From the NCBI GenBank assembly GCA_009746045.1, contig RPFO01000448.1, positions 479,126-543,125 of the forward strand: 64,000 nucleotides of DNA. Direction: 5' to 3'. A program made the position numbers and the translations under genes. Of this stretch, positions 31,557-42,900 are shown in pieces (positions within the stretch are counted from its first letter, which is position 1; each line of letters starts with the position of its first letter). The stretch comes from Mesostigma viride. Taxonomy: Eukaryota > Streptophyta > Mesostigmatophyceae > Mesostigmatales > Mesostigmataceae. The notes under the pieces are model-generated. The model worked only from the letters and a program-made list of their open reading frames with translations. It ran no database searches and was not told the origin of the DNA.

Positions 31557-32590
31557 GCCCGCGTTAAATATATATATATGGCAATGGGTTCCAAAGGAGC
31601 TTCTGGTTTTATCTCAAAGACGGTTGTGGCTGTCACAGTTTTTAGCAGCATTGCAATTACAGCGAGTTCGTGGCACAGTACATTTACCATGTGCGCTGGG
31701 GCAGACAGTCAGCTTTCATTATGACAGAGGTATATATGCTGTCAAAGCGAAATGCGCTGATACTTGATTTTTGTTTATTCAGCCTTGCAACTAGGCTGAG
31801 AAGCAATCAGAAGTAATTGTCTAATTTAAGTTAGTACACTCGTGAACAGGTAATGAGGGTGATAATCAGTTGATACTCCATGCATGAGCAATGCGCTATA
31901 AAAACAGCCATGCGTGGCCGACGTGGGCGTATGAGTTTGTTTCGCGACTGACTAATGATCAGCAAGCTTGCAATATGATCGATTCGCACCACACGACCAC
32001 GGCACTGACATAGGCATCCTCTATAATGTGGACACTAAAACGGCTGGTCTTGTGAGGCCAAGCGTCTCACAAGTCAAGAACAGATATGCCGGGCACCTAG
32101 CTGAGGCTGCCAGGCCGCAGAGAGGCAGAAAGGCATAACTTGTCGGATGGGGCATCATGCGCCAGGGTGTTGCCATTGAATTATATAAGTTATGTAACAA
32201 TTAATAGCAGCACGACTAATTACATTTCGCGAACTGTGCAGTCAGACCTTCTGGTCTGCATGTGCTCGCATGCTGCCACCTTCTGTATCACAAACGTAAT
32301 TGCAACTAGACATGTGCCCTAGCTGCTAAAATATAGTGCAAGGTGCTTTTCCGTCTGCAATAAGGGGTCTGAAAGTGCCAAAAAAAGACATTCTAATTCC
32401 TCCAGCTAGCTGCACCAATATTCGGATGATATGGTCAAATTTGGTGGCTGCACTTCCCCATTAATTAATTAGGAACATAACTCCGTTGGGAGTATATGTA
32501 GCACATATCCCGGAGAACTGAAGGGGCATATGGCTTTTAATACATTCTGGGCTACTTCCTGCAAGGGTGGGGATGTAAACGACACTTGCT
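31557..32590. other. Unassigned intergenic stretch
   Basis: Mostly AT-rich and without recognisable genes. A short frame at about 31975-32138 ends in a basic tail (AARPQRGRKA) but resembles nothing I know. Confidence 0.4.
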
Positions 32591-32738
32591 TGTTACGTCG
32601 CGTAACAATCTGCTGTAGTTACGGACGTAAACTAGGTCCTTTGCCTCTGACAGCCGTTCCGAAACAGTCAGTACTGGCTTTCCTATAGGTTTACGTGTAG
32701 CTAGTGTTGCGTCCCGGCCCTTTAGAACGGACGCAACA
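32591..32738 (+). repeat. Short LTR-like relic (TGTTACGTC...GACGCAACA)
   Basis: The first ~110 bp match the start of the chromovirus LTR (TTACGTCGCGTAACAAT, then AGTTACGGACGTAA, GTTTACGTGTAG). The 148-bp piece ends GGACGCAACA, like an LTR end. It is an internally deleted solo LTR or a related small family; no target duplication is visible. Confidence 0.6.
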
Positions 32739-32762
32739 ATGGAATAAATTACTAAGGCAGTT

Positions 32763-34697
32763 TGGCCCCGGTGTGTGCCATGGTTCGGTCGGTCTTTCCC
32801 CACTCCACCATCAAGCAAGTGCGAGGACGCGGATGGGGCCGCCCTCTACTCACCCAACCACCGCCCCGACATTACCGTGCTTGATTACGATTGACGGGCA
32901 GGGTTGCCACCTGCTCATCGATGTCTCCGTGGCTCGGCCGCTCTCAACCTTTGGCTCACCCTCCCCAAGTGTGCAGTCTTTTCGCCCCATGCAGGGGGAC
33001 TGCTCTGGCTTCCCCGCGGCTATCCCGGGGGCATTGGCGCGTGCGTGTGGTTTCTCGTGCCTGGGCGTCCCTGTGGGTGACCCTGACTACGTCGAAGAGG
33101 AGCTCCGGGCCATGCACCGTGGAACAGCGCACCCGTGTCCTCGAGACTTGGGCGCGCCTCAAGGACCCCCAGACCAAAGGGCTCCTCCTGTGGTTTTGAT
33201 CCGGAACGGATGGCGCGCATCCAGTGTTTGTTGAATGCATTGGAAGAGGAGGAACACAGATTTTCTGCCAAGAGTGTCGATGCAGCAGAATTGCGCCCAC
33301 CTGCGGGTGGTTCACTGGCTCCGTGGCGCTCCCCCCCACTTGCATGGTGCGGCTTGCCGCGGAAGGCCATGCACGACGAGCGCATTCAGGCCGCGCCTTG
33401 CAGGTGCTCCTTCCCGGCCCTACAGCCTGCCAGCTCACTCCATGCGCTTTGCCACCCTCCCCTGCCGCATGGGCGGGTGTGGGCTCACCCGCGCCGCCCG
33501 CCTCGCTCCCTTAATTGGCTCTGTTGCTCAGGCCTGGGAGGAGATCCGCCGGTTCAGTTGTTGGTCCCCAGCGCCGTCAGCGCCATTCCCAACTTGGTCA
33601 CCCCATCCCCCTTCCCCTTTGTGCAGGCTGTGCAGGATTCTTACCTCGCGATCCAGGAGGCAGCTGCGACCTCGTCCGCCCCGCCCAGGCCGTCCACCGT
33701 CGCCTGCCCCAGGGCACGCCTGGCCAGCGTGTCCACTGTCGTCAGTCCTAGTGTCTTCCCTGCCTGCGTTCATGAAAAACAACAAAAGACCTATACGCGG
33801 GTATACTACACTGTGCCGACTGGATGGGTCTGCATATGCAAGCTTGAACGATTAGGGGAAGGCTTGGCTTCACTCCGTTTCCCTTAATTGAGGGGAGCGT
33901 GGGGTCCGCATTCCTGCGCGCCCTCCCCATGAGCCCTTTGTTCACGCTGGTTCCGGCCCTTTACGCCATCGCTCGAGCGACCAAGATCTCCGCCACCATC
34001 TGTTTGCCCCGCAACCTCTCATCACAGCGGGTGCGTCCTGCGGCAGCTGCGGGCTTGCTTTCGATACTACTGGGACGCACTACATCGCGTGCATGGGTGG
34101 CCAGCAGAACCAGAACTGGTTCCTCTATCTCCATACCGCTCTCCTCCGGGTGCATGGTGTGTGCCATGCATGGTTCGGTCGGTCTTTCCCCATGCACTCC
34201 ACCATCAAGTGCGAGGACGCGGATGGGGCCGCCCTCTATTATACTCACCCAACCACCGCCCCGATATCACCGCGTGCTTGATTACGATCGACGGGCAGGG
34301 TTGCCACCTGCTCATCGATGTCTCCGTGGCTCGGCCGCTCTCCGGTCGCCACATTCTCCGGGCGGCTGTGGATGCCGGCGCTGCTGCCGCTGTGGCTGCA
34401 TGAGCGCGACAAGTTTGCCTCCTACGGCAATGTACGTGGGGCCCCACCGGGTCATCCCCTTTGTCCTTGAGGAGTTCGGGGCCATGGGCCCCAAGACAGC
34501 GGAGTTCTTCCACGAGTGCTGCCAGCACCGTGAAGACCGCCTCGACCTCGAGGGTCAGACCGCCCCGTGGTCTGCCCGCACGTGGTCCTCGTATTGGCGG
34601 CAGTGCCTGCATGTCACATTGTCACTCGCCCTCACTCGCACCGGGGCTGATGTGTTATTTCGCCGCACCCGGGCCGACTTTGTCGCGATTCAATGAT
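32763..34697 (+). pseudogene. RLE-type LINE, copy B (rearranged)
   Basis: This decayed relative of copy A has RT-region pieces around CRMGGCGLTRAARLAP and VSPSVFPACVHEKQQKTY, then the CCHC/RLE region (DVSVARPLS at about 34315) and the terminal helical part ending at 34695. The segment 32763-32945 repeats 34160-34345 of the same element, so part of the nuclease region is present twice. Many frameshifts are present. Confidence 0.78.
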
Positions 34698-34935
34698 GCG
34701 GTCTAGCTAGATCCCTTCCAGGCCTGCATGGTCGGCCGGCAGCGATGTTGCTGCGTGTCGTAGTTTTGTGATGCTAGTTAGTTGTACCTTGTGCAGCTGG
34801 CGTGATCCCTGGATGTCCGTGTCAGATTCCTATTAATTTCTTCAGGGTTCTTCTTCTTTTCGGGGTTTTCCTTATGTTGCATGCCCCTCTCACCTCTGTA
34901 ACTTATCATTCTCAATTAATGAATATATATCATTA
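34698..34935 (+). mobile_element. 3' UTR of RLE-type LINE copy B
   Basis: Matches the tail at 2220-2460 and ends in TTATTAATTAATTAG. The AT-rich TTAA-type end may be the LINE's own 3' signal. Confidence 0.65.
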
Positions 34936-35251
34936 TTAATTAATTAGTAGAAATGCTTTTGCTATGTCGAAGCACCCACAGGGTATGCCGGATCGTTTCA
35001 ACGGGTCCGATTGTGCATGCACCCTGTGGCATGAGCGAAGGTGGGGGCCTCTGCCCCCTGCCCGCTGTGCACTTAGGTGCTCCCGTCCGTTGACTCCCCA
35101 ACGGGAGTACCTGTTAAATAAATTGATTAATTGGTAGCTGGCTGGCTTTTCGGTCGATCAGTGTCTAATTAAATATCAAAATGCTGGGCGAGGCCTAGGT
35201 TGTTCGATCTGCATAATCTTTCTTGCAGGCAGTATGCTACTGGGCATCCAA
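34936..35251. other. Unassigned stretch
   Basis: A conserved-looking block (GTGCATGCACCCTGTGG, GTTGACTCCCCAACGGGAG) may be a further short retroposon, but I find no second copy. Confidence 0.35.
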
Positions 35252-35775
35252 TTAATTAATTAATTAATAGACTGCGTCACGTGATCGAGCATAAGTCCTC
35301 AGTGGCGGAGGGGAACATGGGATGGAATGGCTGAGGTAAGCTATCTACTAGGTCCTAGTTACAGGGTCGTGGGCACCACGGCCCGAATCGCTATGAATGC
35401 CATACGCGGTCACACGCGGAGCCCCCACAGACTTGGGGGTGGTCTCCTTCATCACTACTTGCCATCTATCCTTGCGTACCATCTGCCTCCATATGAAGAG
35501 AAACCAGGAGGCTGTTCGGATGTGAGCCCGTCACGTCTAGGGTAGTGCTCACATGTCCATGCCGAGTCTATCACAAAAAGTACTCTACGTCCACGGGTGG
35601 CAGCCCTGCCGCGCGCGGCCTGGGGCACGACAGGCCAGTGAGGACATAACGCCCAGGCTAGGCGGACTTGGTGCCAGCTAGTCTATCTGATGTGTCTACC
35701 TGATCTGTGCGGGCCAGGTGCCCGGCTAGGCCTAGGCCGGGCGCCTGTGCCTAATAGTGTGGGAAACATAGGGCA
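35252..35775 (-). mobile_element. Retroposon family 'R', copy 3
   Basis: Read on the minus strand, this copy ends in CACGTGACGCAGTCTA and (TTAA)4 at 35252-35270. The body aligns with 1640-2097 in opposite orientation. No ORF is preserved. The shared 3' end with the SINE-like element at 10024 suggests mobilisation by the same LINE machinery (inference). Confidence 0.6.
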
Positions 35776-35799
35776 AATCATCGTACGAATCCTCATTAC

Positions 35800-36660
35800 T
35801 AATGTGCAAACCAAAGGGGCCAGTTGCGCAGCATCTTTGTGACGGTGCCGTCGAGTCGTTGCTCCAGCTCCTGCGTCAGTGTCCAGGTCTCGGCGCCGTA
35901 GGTCAGGATCGTCAGAATGACGACCTTGAAGAGGTCACGCTTGCATGACGATCCGGGGTAGGGCGGGGTTGCTCCACCAGCGGCGGTGGTCATGGAGTTG
36001 TGCCCACGCCATGCCGATCCGTGTCGTCAGGTGGTCCTCGCAGTCGGGAAGCCAACTGGCGAGCAGCTTGAAGCGGCCGGAAGTAGGGTAGTTGACCTCG
36101 GTGTCGTCTAAGAGGCGGAGTGTGGGTGGGGGCACTGCCATGCCGAGGGCCAGCCAGGGCCTCCGTTTTGGGGCTGATTTCTAGACCAACCGCCCGAGCC
36201 TCGAGCGCCAGGCAGTCCAGCCAAAGTTGGGCAGACTCCGGCTTCTCGATGAGCGTGATGTCGTCGGCATAAATGAGGTCAGCTAGTAAATTCTGCTTGT
36301 TAGTCGGCCCCCTTTCCCCAAGCTCGTTCGTGATCACTAGGCCAGGGGCACGGCCTGCAATGCTAGCAAAGCGGGCACGTGCCTGGCGCATAACATAATC
36401 CACTACAATAATAAACAGGTACGGCGACAGGACGCAACCCTGCCAGACGCCGGTCTGCAGTGGGCATGGCGGGGTAAAGCCGTGTTGAGTACGCACCGAA
36501 GTGGTCGACCCCTCATACAGCGTGCGGATGACGGTAATAAGGGGGTGGGGGACGCGAGCGCGAGCAAGTACAGCCCATAGAGCAGCCCAGAGGACAGAAT
36601 CAAAAGCCTTGATGAAGTCGACGAAGATCAGGATGGCGGGAAACTCATCCAAAGGATCGA
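35800..36660 (-). pseudogene. LINE reverse transcriptase fragment
   Basis: A minus-strand frame (36652-35990) reads FVDFIKAFDSVLW, then QGCVLSPYLFIIVVDYVMR and LIYADDITLI, all hallmarks of a non-LTR RT with the YADD active site. Frameshifts near 36140 and 35940 lead to LTILTYGAETWTLT, the usual segment after the RT thumb. Both ends are missing. It is a different LINE lineage from the L1-type and RLE-type copies. Confidence 0.88.
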
Positions 36661-36943
36661 ACTATAATACAGATATTTCGCTAACAAACACCTAGTAGTA
36701 TATTTAGTTTAGTTGTCTTAGTTAATTAAGTTTAGTTTAGTAGTTGTCTCACTTAATTTATAACTTTCTAACCTCTTTTCCGGTCAACCATAGCTGTCTC
36801 ATGCAGCTCACTTAAATTGCCGCCACCTCATATGGGTTGACGCTCAGGAACTCCACAAAAAGCGCGAAAAGTCGCATAACCAAAGTGCAGGGCTCAGTAG
36901 CAGTTGCTATCATGATGCCACAGAAGGCTGTCATGAAAAACAG
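36661..36943. other. AT-rich intergenic DNA downstream of GTPase gene
   Basis: Repeated TTTAGTTTAGTTG words and no genes. It presumably includes the 3' UTR of the minus-strand GTPase gene. Confidence 0.4.
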
Positions 36944-39900
36944 TCACTCATCTATATCATCATCACTGGCTCCCAGATCATCTTCTTCACCGCTTCCATC
37001 TTTCTTCTCCTCACCCCTTTTTTTCCTCTCCTCCAATCTCCTCTGTACCCAGCTTTTAAACACGTCTTCCCAATCTGTATGCGTGCATGGGAAGACATGT
37101 GGGCCAAAGCAAGTATTGTTGGGACTTTCGGCCTCTTTGGCACGCTTTTCCGCGTTGTCCCCATCAATTTCCGCGTGCCACAGCTCAAACTCGCAATACG
37201 AGGGCAACTGGCCATCTTCATCATGCTGCGGGTGGGGGCATTCATGTCTGCACTTTGCGAACTCCTCCCGTTCAGCGGCCGTGCAGTTGTCATTCCAGCC
37301 GATCGTATCCCAGTAGCAATTGTGGGTGACCCTGTCGCTGGGGTATTTGCGAGGGGGGAAAAACACGCGCGTGTCATGTGCCCGGCCGTCCTTGTGGGCA
37401 TGGGTGCATTTCTCCACAGTCTCTGCATCACATGGCAGGCTGTGAGTATGACCCCGCCCTGCCGTCCTGCAGAACATGTCACAGATCTCTGCCTTTGTGC
37501 TCTCCCCCGCCACATACTTGCGGTCCCCGAAGTCAATGGCACCATCCTTTCTGGTCGTGATCCAGGTCGAGTTTTTCATGTTGCCGTGGGCCCCCTTGTG
37601 CTTCTCCCCATGCTTGATGGGTAGCTCGCAGTAATACTCGCAGTCCTCACAGCGCACATTACAGGTGTGCACCACACGGGGGTCCAGGGAGTGCGTGTGG
37701 GGTCCCTCATGCTCCAGCTGGTACGGAGGAATGCGCACGGCACACTTCTCTCGATGCCCGTTGGCCTCAGAGAATGCCTTGTATGTGAAAATCGATCGTT
37801 TCCCCTCAAAAAGCTCTTCTCTGGCCTCGCTGATTTGCTGCACGGTGATGCGGCAGATGCCCTCCGCCTCACAGCGCCGAGGGCACGCATGCTCCCTGCC
37901 ACAGAAGTGAAGCCTCTTGCCACCGCCACTATCTGCACTGTCATCTACGTCCGCACCAGCATCCTTCATGCCTTGCTCTTCCTTGAAAACCTGGGAGAGT
38001 TCTGTGTGGTGGAAGTGGTCGCGCGAGGAGCACGTGTAGGTGCAGTCCTTGACTGCGCAGCCATGCAGGCACATCACCTCCGCGCACTTGTGAACCGAGT
38101 GCGTCTTGTCCGCGTTGATCTGGCACCGCCCGCGGCAATTGTTGGCGGAGCAAAGCTTACCGCACAGGTGCATGGGGCTGTTGCAGAGGTGGCTGCCGCC
38201 CCCTGGCAGGCGCTCATGCCCCGCCTTCTTGCAGCACGTGCTGTTGCAGTTGAGCGAGCCGGCCATGCTACAAGCTTCCTGGCAGGTGTGTGGCATGTCC
38301 TTGCAGCAGTGGGCGCCGCCGTGGCCCATTTTCTCCGCGCAGGCGTGCACGCTGGGGCTCCCAGGGAGGCTGTCCTCTGTCTCCTCAGAGCAAAAGAAGC
38401 AAGGGTGCAAGCACGCGTGCGAACCCATGCACGTGTGGTCGGCTGCTGGGTGCGATTTGGGCAGCAGGCAGGTCATGAAGCAGTGGCTGCAGGTGGACCC
38501 ACACAGCTGCCACTCATTCCTCAGAGCCTGCAGCTTGCTGGCCACATCGTCCATGAAGCGCACCGCGCAGTCGTCCAGTCGGCCGCCCTCCTTCTTGAGC
38601 GGTGACAGATTGACATCCACCCACTCCTGCACGCGGGCGCACCGCCGCTCCACCACCTCCGCCACAAACGCCACGAACACGGGCTGCCACCGTGTCTGGT
38701 CCACCTCCGGGCCCAGGCCCTTGCAGAATATTGCCCGAAGCCGTGCGATCAGGCTCTCCTGGTCTTCGCCCTTGGCCCGAAGCAGGACAGATGCATCGGG
38801 GACCTGCGGGGCTTGAATGGCAATCCCCTCCTCCTCGTCCTTTGCTTCCAAAACGCTCAACTTCATGTCCAGGCTGTCCACTTCCCGCCCCGTGTCCAGG
38901 CAGCTCAGGAACTCCTCCTCCATGCCCAGGGTCAGCGTGTCCAGCCGCCCGCCCGCGATAGCAGCGTTGACGTGCTTGCTCAGGTACTGCACGCGCGCGA
39001 GCACGTCCTGGCCCTCGAGGCTCGTCCAGTCCTTGATCACCATCTTGGCCATGATGTGCTTCATGAAGGAAGAGAAGCCGCCGCCCCCGCTCGTGAACTG
39101 GCGCGTCCGCCGGCCAATCGCTTCCATGAGGTCGCAGAAACCGGCATAAAACTCGGGCTGGCCTAGTGGCGGGAACGGGAAGATGGCAAACTCGCCGTTG
39201 AACATGGCGCTGATGAAGTTTGCAGGAGCGTCATTACGGTCCCCTGCCTCCGTGGGGCGTGTGATCAAAGCAATCTTGGAACGGAACTCTTGTTTTATGG
39301 CTACCACGTCCCGGTCCGCCACGTCCTTGACCACGATGCAGAAGCAGCCCTTGAAGAGCCGCTCGTCGCCCTTGAGCAGGCCCGTGCCGCTCTGGAAGCG
39401 GGAGAACATGGCCTCCAGATCGCGGTCAAGGCGGAACTCGGTCTTGAAGAGCGTGTAGTTGGAGACGGCGGCGTTGAACACCGCCAGCAGCATGTCCTCC
39501 TGCTCCGTGCGCTCAAACGAGCCCAGGCCCTCAAAGTCCAGGATCACGTACAGCACACTGCCCACCTGGCACAGCCCCATCCAGCAGCCGTCGGTGCAGC
39601 GGGCCCCCGAGATCTGGAACGAGGTTCCAAACAGGTGGTTGAGCGTGTAGCTCTTGCCCGTGCTCTGCTTGCCCATGGACGACACCACCACCACGTCGCC
39701 ACGCCACGACTCCAGCACGGCATCCAGCAGGCCAAAGCTGACCATCCCCACTGCCTCCTCGGTGCTCCTTGGGTGAGCTTTAAGCTGCATGCCGTCCGCC
39801 ATGAGCACAAACGCGTTGTCCTCTGCGCGTGCGATCTGCAGGGGGAGCAGGCAGATGAGCTGTTTGACCCAGGAGCCCATCTGGAAGGGCGCGGCTGATG

Positions 39901-42900
39901 ACAGCCACAGGCGGCGCGCGCTATCCAGGGATAAATTGCTGCTCCCCGCCGGCACGACACCCCTCACCCCAGCCAGCCACGAATCATCCAGCGCCGCGGA
40001 TGACAGCACTACCAAGTTGCGGGACAGGCTCAGCGCCTCCACCATGGGCTTGTACCCCGTCTTCAATCTCCGCTCAATGCCGTCCACATACCTCTGCACA
40101 CATGCCGCCAGGGCCCCCGGGACGGCTGCCTCCGCCCCCTCTGGGTCCATCACGACCGCCAGGTGCATGCCAATGTCCCGCAGATTCACCTCCCTGGCTA
40201 CTGTCGCAGCCGCCCCCTCCACGGCAAACTTGTCGTAAGCGTGGAACACGTACTCGAGCATGCACAGCTCCACTGCCTTGCTGGGCCCCCCCTGGCCGTC
40301 CCTGCCGGCGTCCGCCACCGCCACGATCTGCTCTGCCTGCTCGCGTCCCTGCGCCTTGACCACCAACGTGGCCAGCTGTCCACCGTCACCACACAGCAGG
40401 GCAAGGTACTGGTTGACCGCGCCCTGTTCGCCGAGCGCCAGGCTGAACGTGACCAGGGAGGAGGATGCGGTGATATCACCAGGGTATGTGGCCTCCACCT
40501 GGGGCAGCGCGTGCAGTCCCGGCACGGCCAGCGGGGTGATGTGGATGCTCTCTGGCACTGCTGCCGTGTTGCTGGGACCCTGGCCGGCGCTGGCCTTGCC
40601 ACTAGTGGCGCCAGTCACCTTGTGCGCCACCCTCGACACCAGCATGATGAAGTGGCCGGTCGGCGTGGTCAGCAGGCTGGTCGGGAATGCACCGGCTGAT
40701 GCTGGCGCTGTATACGTCTCCCTCTCCATGGCTTGCTGCTGCACGTTGTACACGCGGACGCGCCCCTTGACATCCAGCATGACCAGCTTGCGCTGCGACT
40801 TGAGCAGTCTCATGTCCCTCAGCTCCGATGACCCACTCAGGGCCGACAGCTCCAGGGGAGGGCCCGCCTGTTCCATGGCCGTGAAGCCCTCGTTGAAACG
40901 GTATACGAAGGCTGTGCTCTCCCCCGTCTCTGCGCCCTTTGCGCTCACCGTGTGAAACGCTAGAAACCTTGTGGCCTCGTCGAAATCGGCCAACAGCGAC
41001 GGCTTGCCATAGCTCTTTGTAAAATGCTGCCCCTCACTCGTCAGCTTGTGGATGGTGACCGCGGTCCTCTCATTGGGGTTGTTGGCGACCGTCAGCAGCC
41101 ACCGCCCCTTGTTCATGAGGAACGACGCCAGCAGCGTCCAACTGGACGGGATGGACGCCCTGCCATGCCCCCGCATGAACTGGGGACGGAGACCGCTGAC
41201 ATTGCCGGTCAAGGGCGCTGCGTCATCGGGTCGCGGCGCTGAGATCAGTGACACCGCTAGCTCCAGCCGCGGCTCCTGCGGCTGCTGGATGTCAAAAGTG
41301 ACCTGGACCTGGTCGACCACCCCCCCACCCCCCGTCGCCCCAAGCAGCGCGCTCGCTGCCCGTTGCACGACGGACCGCTGGTTGAGCGTGCACCGCCGCA
41401 CGCGCAACACCTGGCGGTCGTCCCTGCTGGGTCCGGCCGCCGGCGGAGCGGGCGAGAGGATCACCTGCTCCATCTGCGCCAGGCACGACCGCTCCGCCTT
41501 GGCGCAGGCCTCCTCCATGCGCGCCTTTACCTCCGCCTTGCGGCCGTCCAGCCGCCGGTGCACGCACAGGGACCCTGTGGCCGCCTCTTTCCCCAGGCTG
41601 GCCTCGTGGCTGTTGATGACCTGGGCAAACTGGCCACGCGCCCACTCGGCCAGCCTCGCCCGCGTGTCCGCTGGCGTCCACGCACGGGACTTCCCACCTC
41701 CCCACAGCCGGCTGATCCCCCCCAGTCCCCAGCCCCATCCCGCGTTGCTGGGGGCGCCTTCCCCCATGGTCCCTGAGAGCTCCTTGAAGGGGTACCCCAA
41801 CGCCAGCCACGACTTGGCCTCCATCCCCACATCAGCGCCCAAGTGGGCCAGCTTGCTATTTAAATAGGAGTCCGATTTTTCCATTTGGCTCTTCAGCCAC
41901 GCCTCTTCCCCGCCGGCCTTGGCCTCCCGCGCCAGCACGCCCAGGACGCAGCATCGGCCCACCAGTGCTTGGATGGCGTTTTCCACCTCGCGCACGCGCT
42001 CCCGCAGCTGAGCAACCACCAGGCTGGCCTCGTGGCCCAGGCCTGAGAGAAAGGGCTGGCCCTCCTGGGCTGCCAGGCAGTGGGTTGGGAGCGCCCCTGG
42101 GTACTGCGTCTGGGACGCCAGCATGGAATGGAAAGCGCCCACGACGCCCTGCTGGAAGCCCCTCTGCGTGGCCTCCATCTTGGCCCTCAGCTGCACGATC
42201 TGGGCCTCCCCCTCCCTGGCCAGCGCCTGCCGCTCTTCTTCTAGCTTCCGCAACAACGAGTCGATGACACCGCGGTCCCCCGGTGAGGCCAGCGCGCGCA
42301 GGAACACTGTCCGCTCGCCAGCTGGCATGTCGGTGTGCAGCTCCACGCGGTTCTGCTGGAGCTTCTCACGCAGCGATGAGACGGGCTGCCCCGCGTCGTC
42401 CGTCAGATCGAAACGGACCGTGTGGCCCTCGTCCCAGCTCCACGAGGACGCCACGACGGACTGCTCCAGAATCGCCGCGAGCGTACCCGAGCCCGTGATG
42501 ATGGATCGTTGGGAGATCGGGTGGGTGGCATGCGAAGCTACAAAGGGTTGCCCCCCCTGGGTGGCCGTCATGATGCTGGCATCCATGTCAAACCCTGGGT
42601 GCAGCGAGAAAGAATCCTCCTGGATAACCTGCTGCGTGAAGTGGTACGTGCTAATGCGCCGCGCCTCGCCCTGCGTCGCCTGGCCCGATGGGAACGCCAG
42701 GGTCCCTGGCCGGTCGAAGCAGAAGAAGACGTGCCGTGTGAGCTGCGTGATGTAGCGCACACAGGTGGACGTGATACTGTTGGGAGAGATGGAGGCGAAG
42801 GAGGCGTCAACGGGCCACAGGACCACGAGCACGAGGCTTGGTTCTGACGGCTGCCAGATGGGGGCACCTTGTATCGATTCTGAGGTGGATGCTGCCATTC

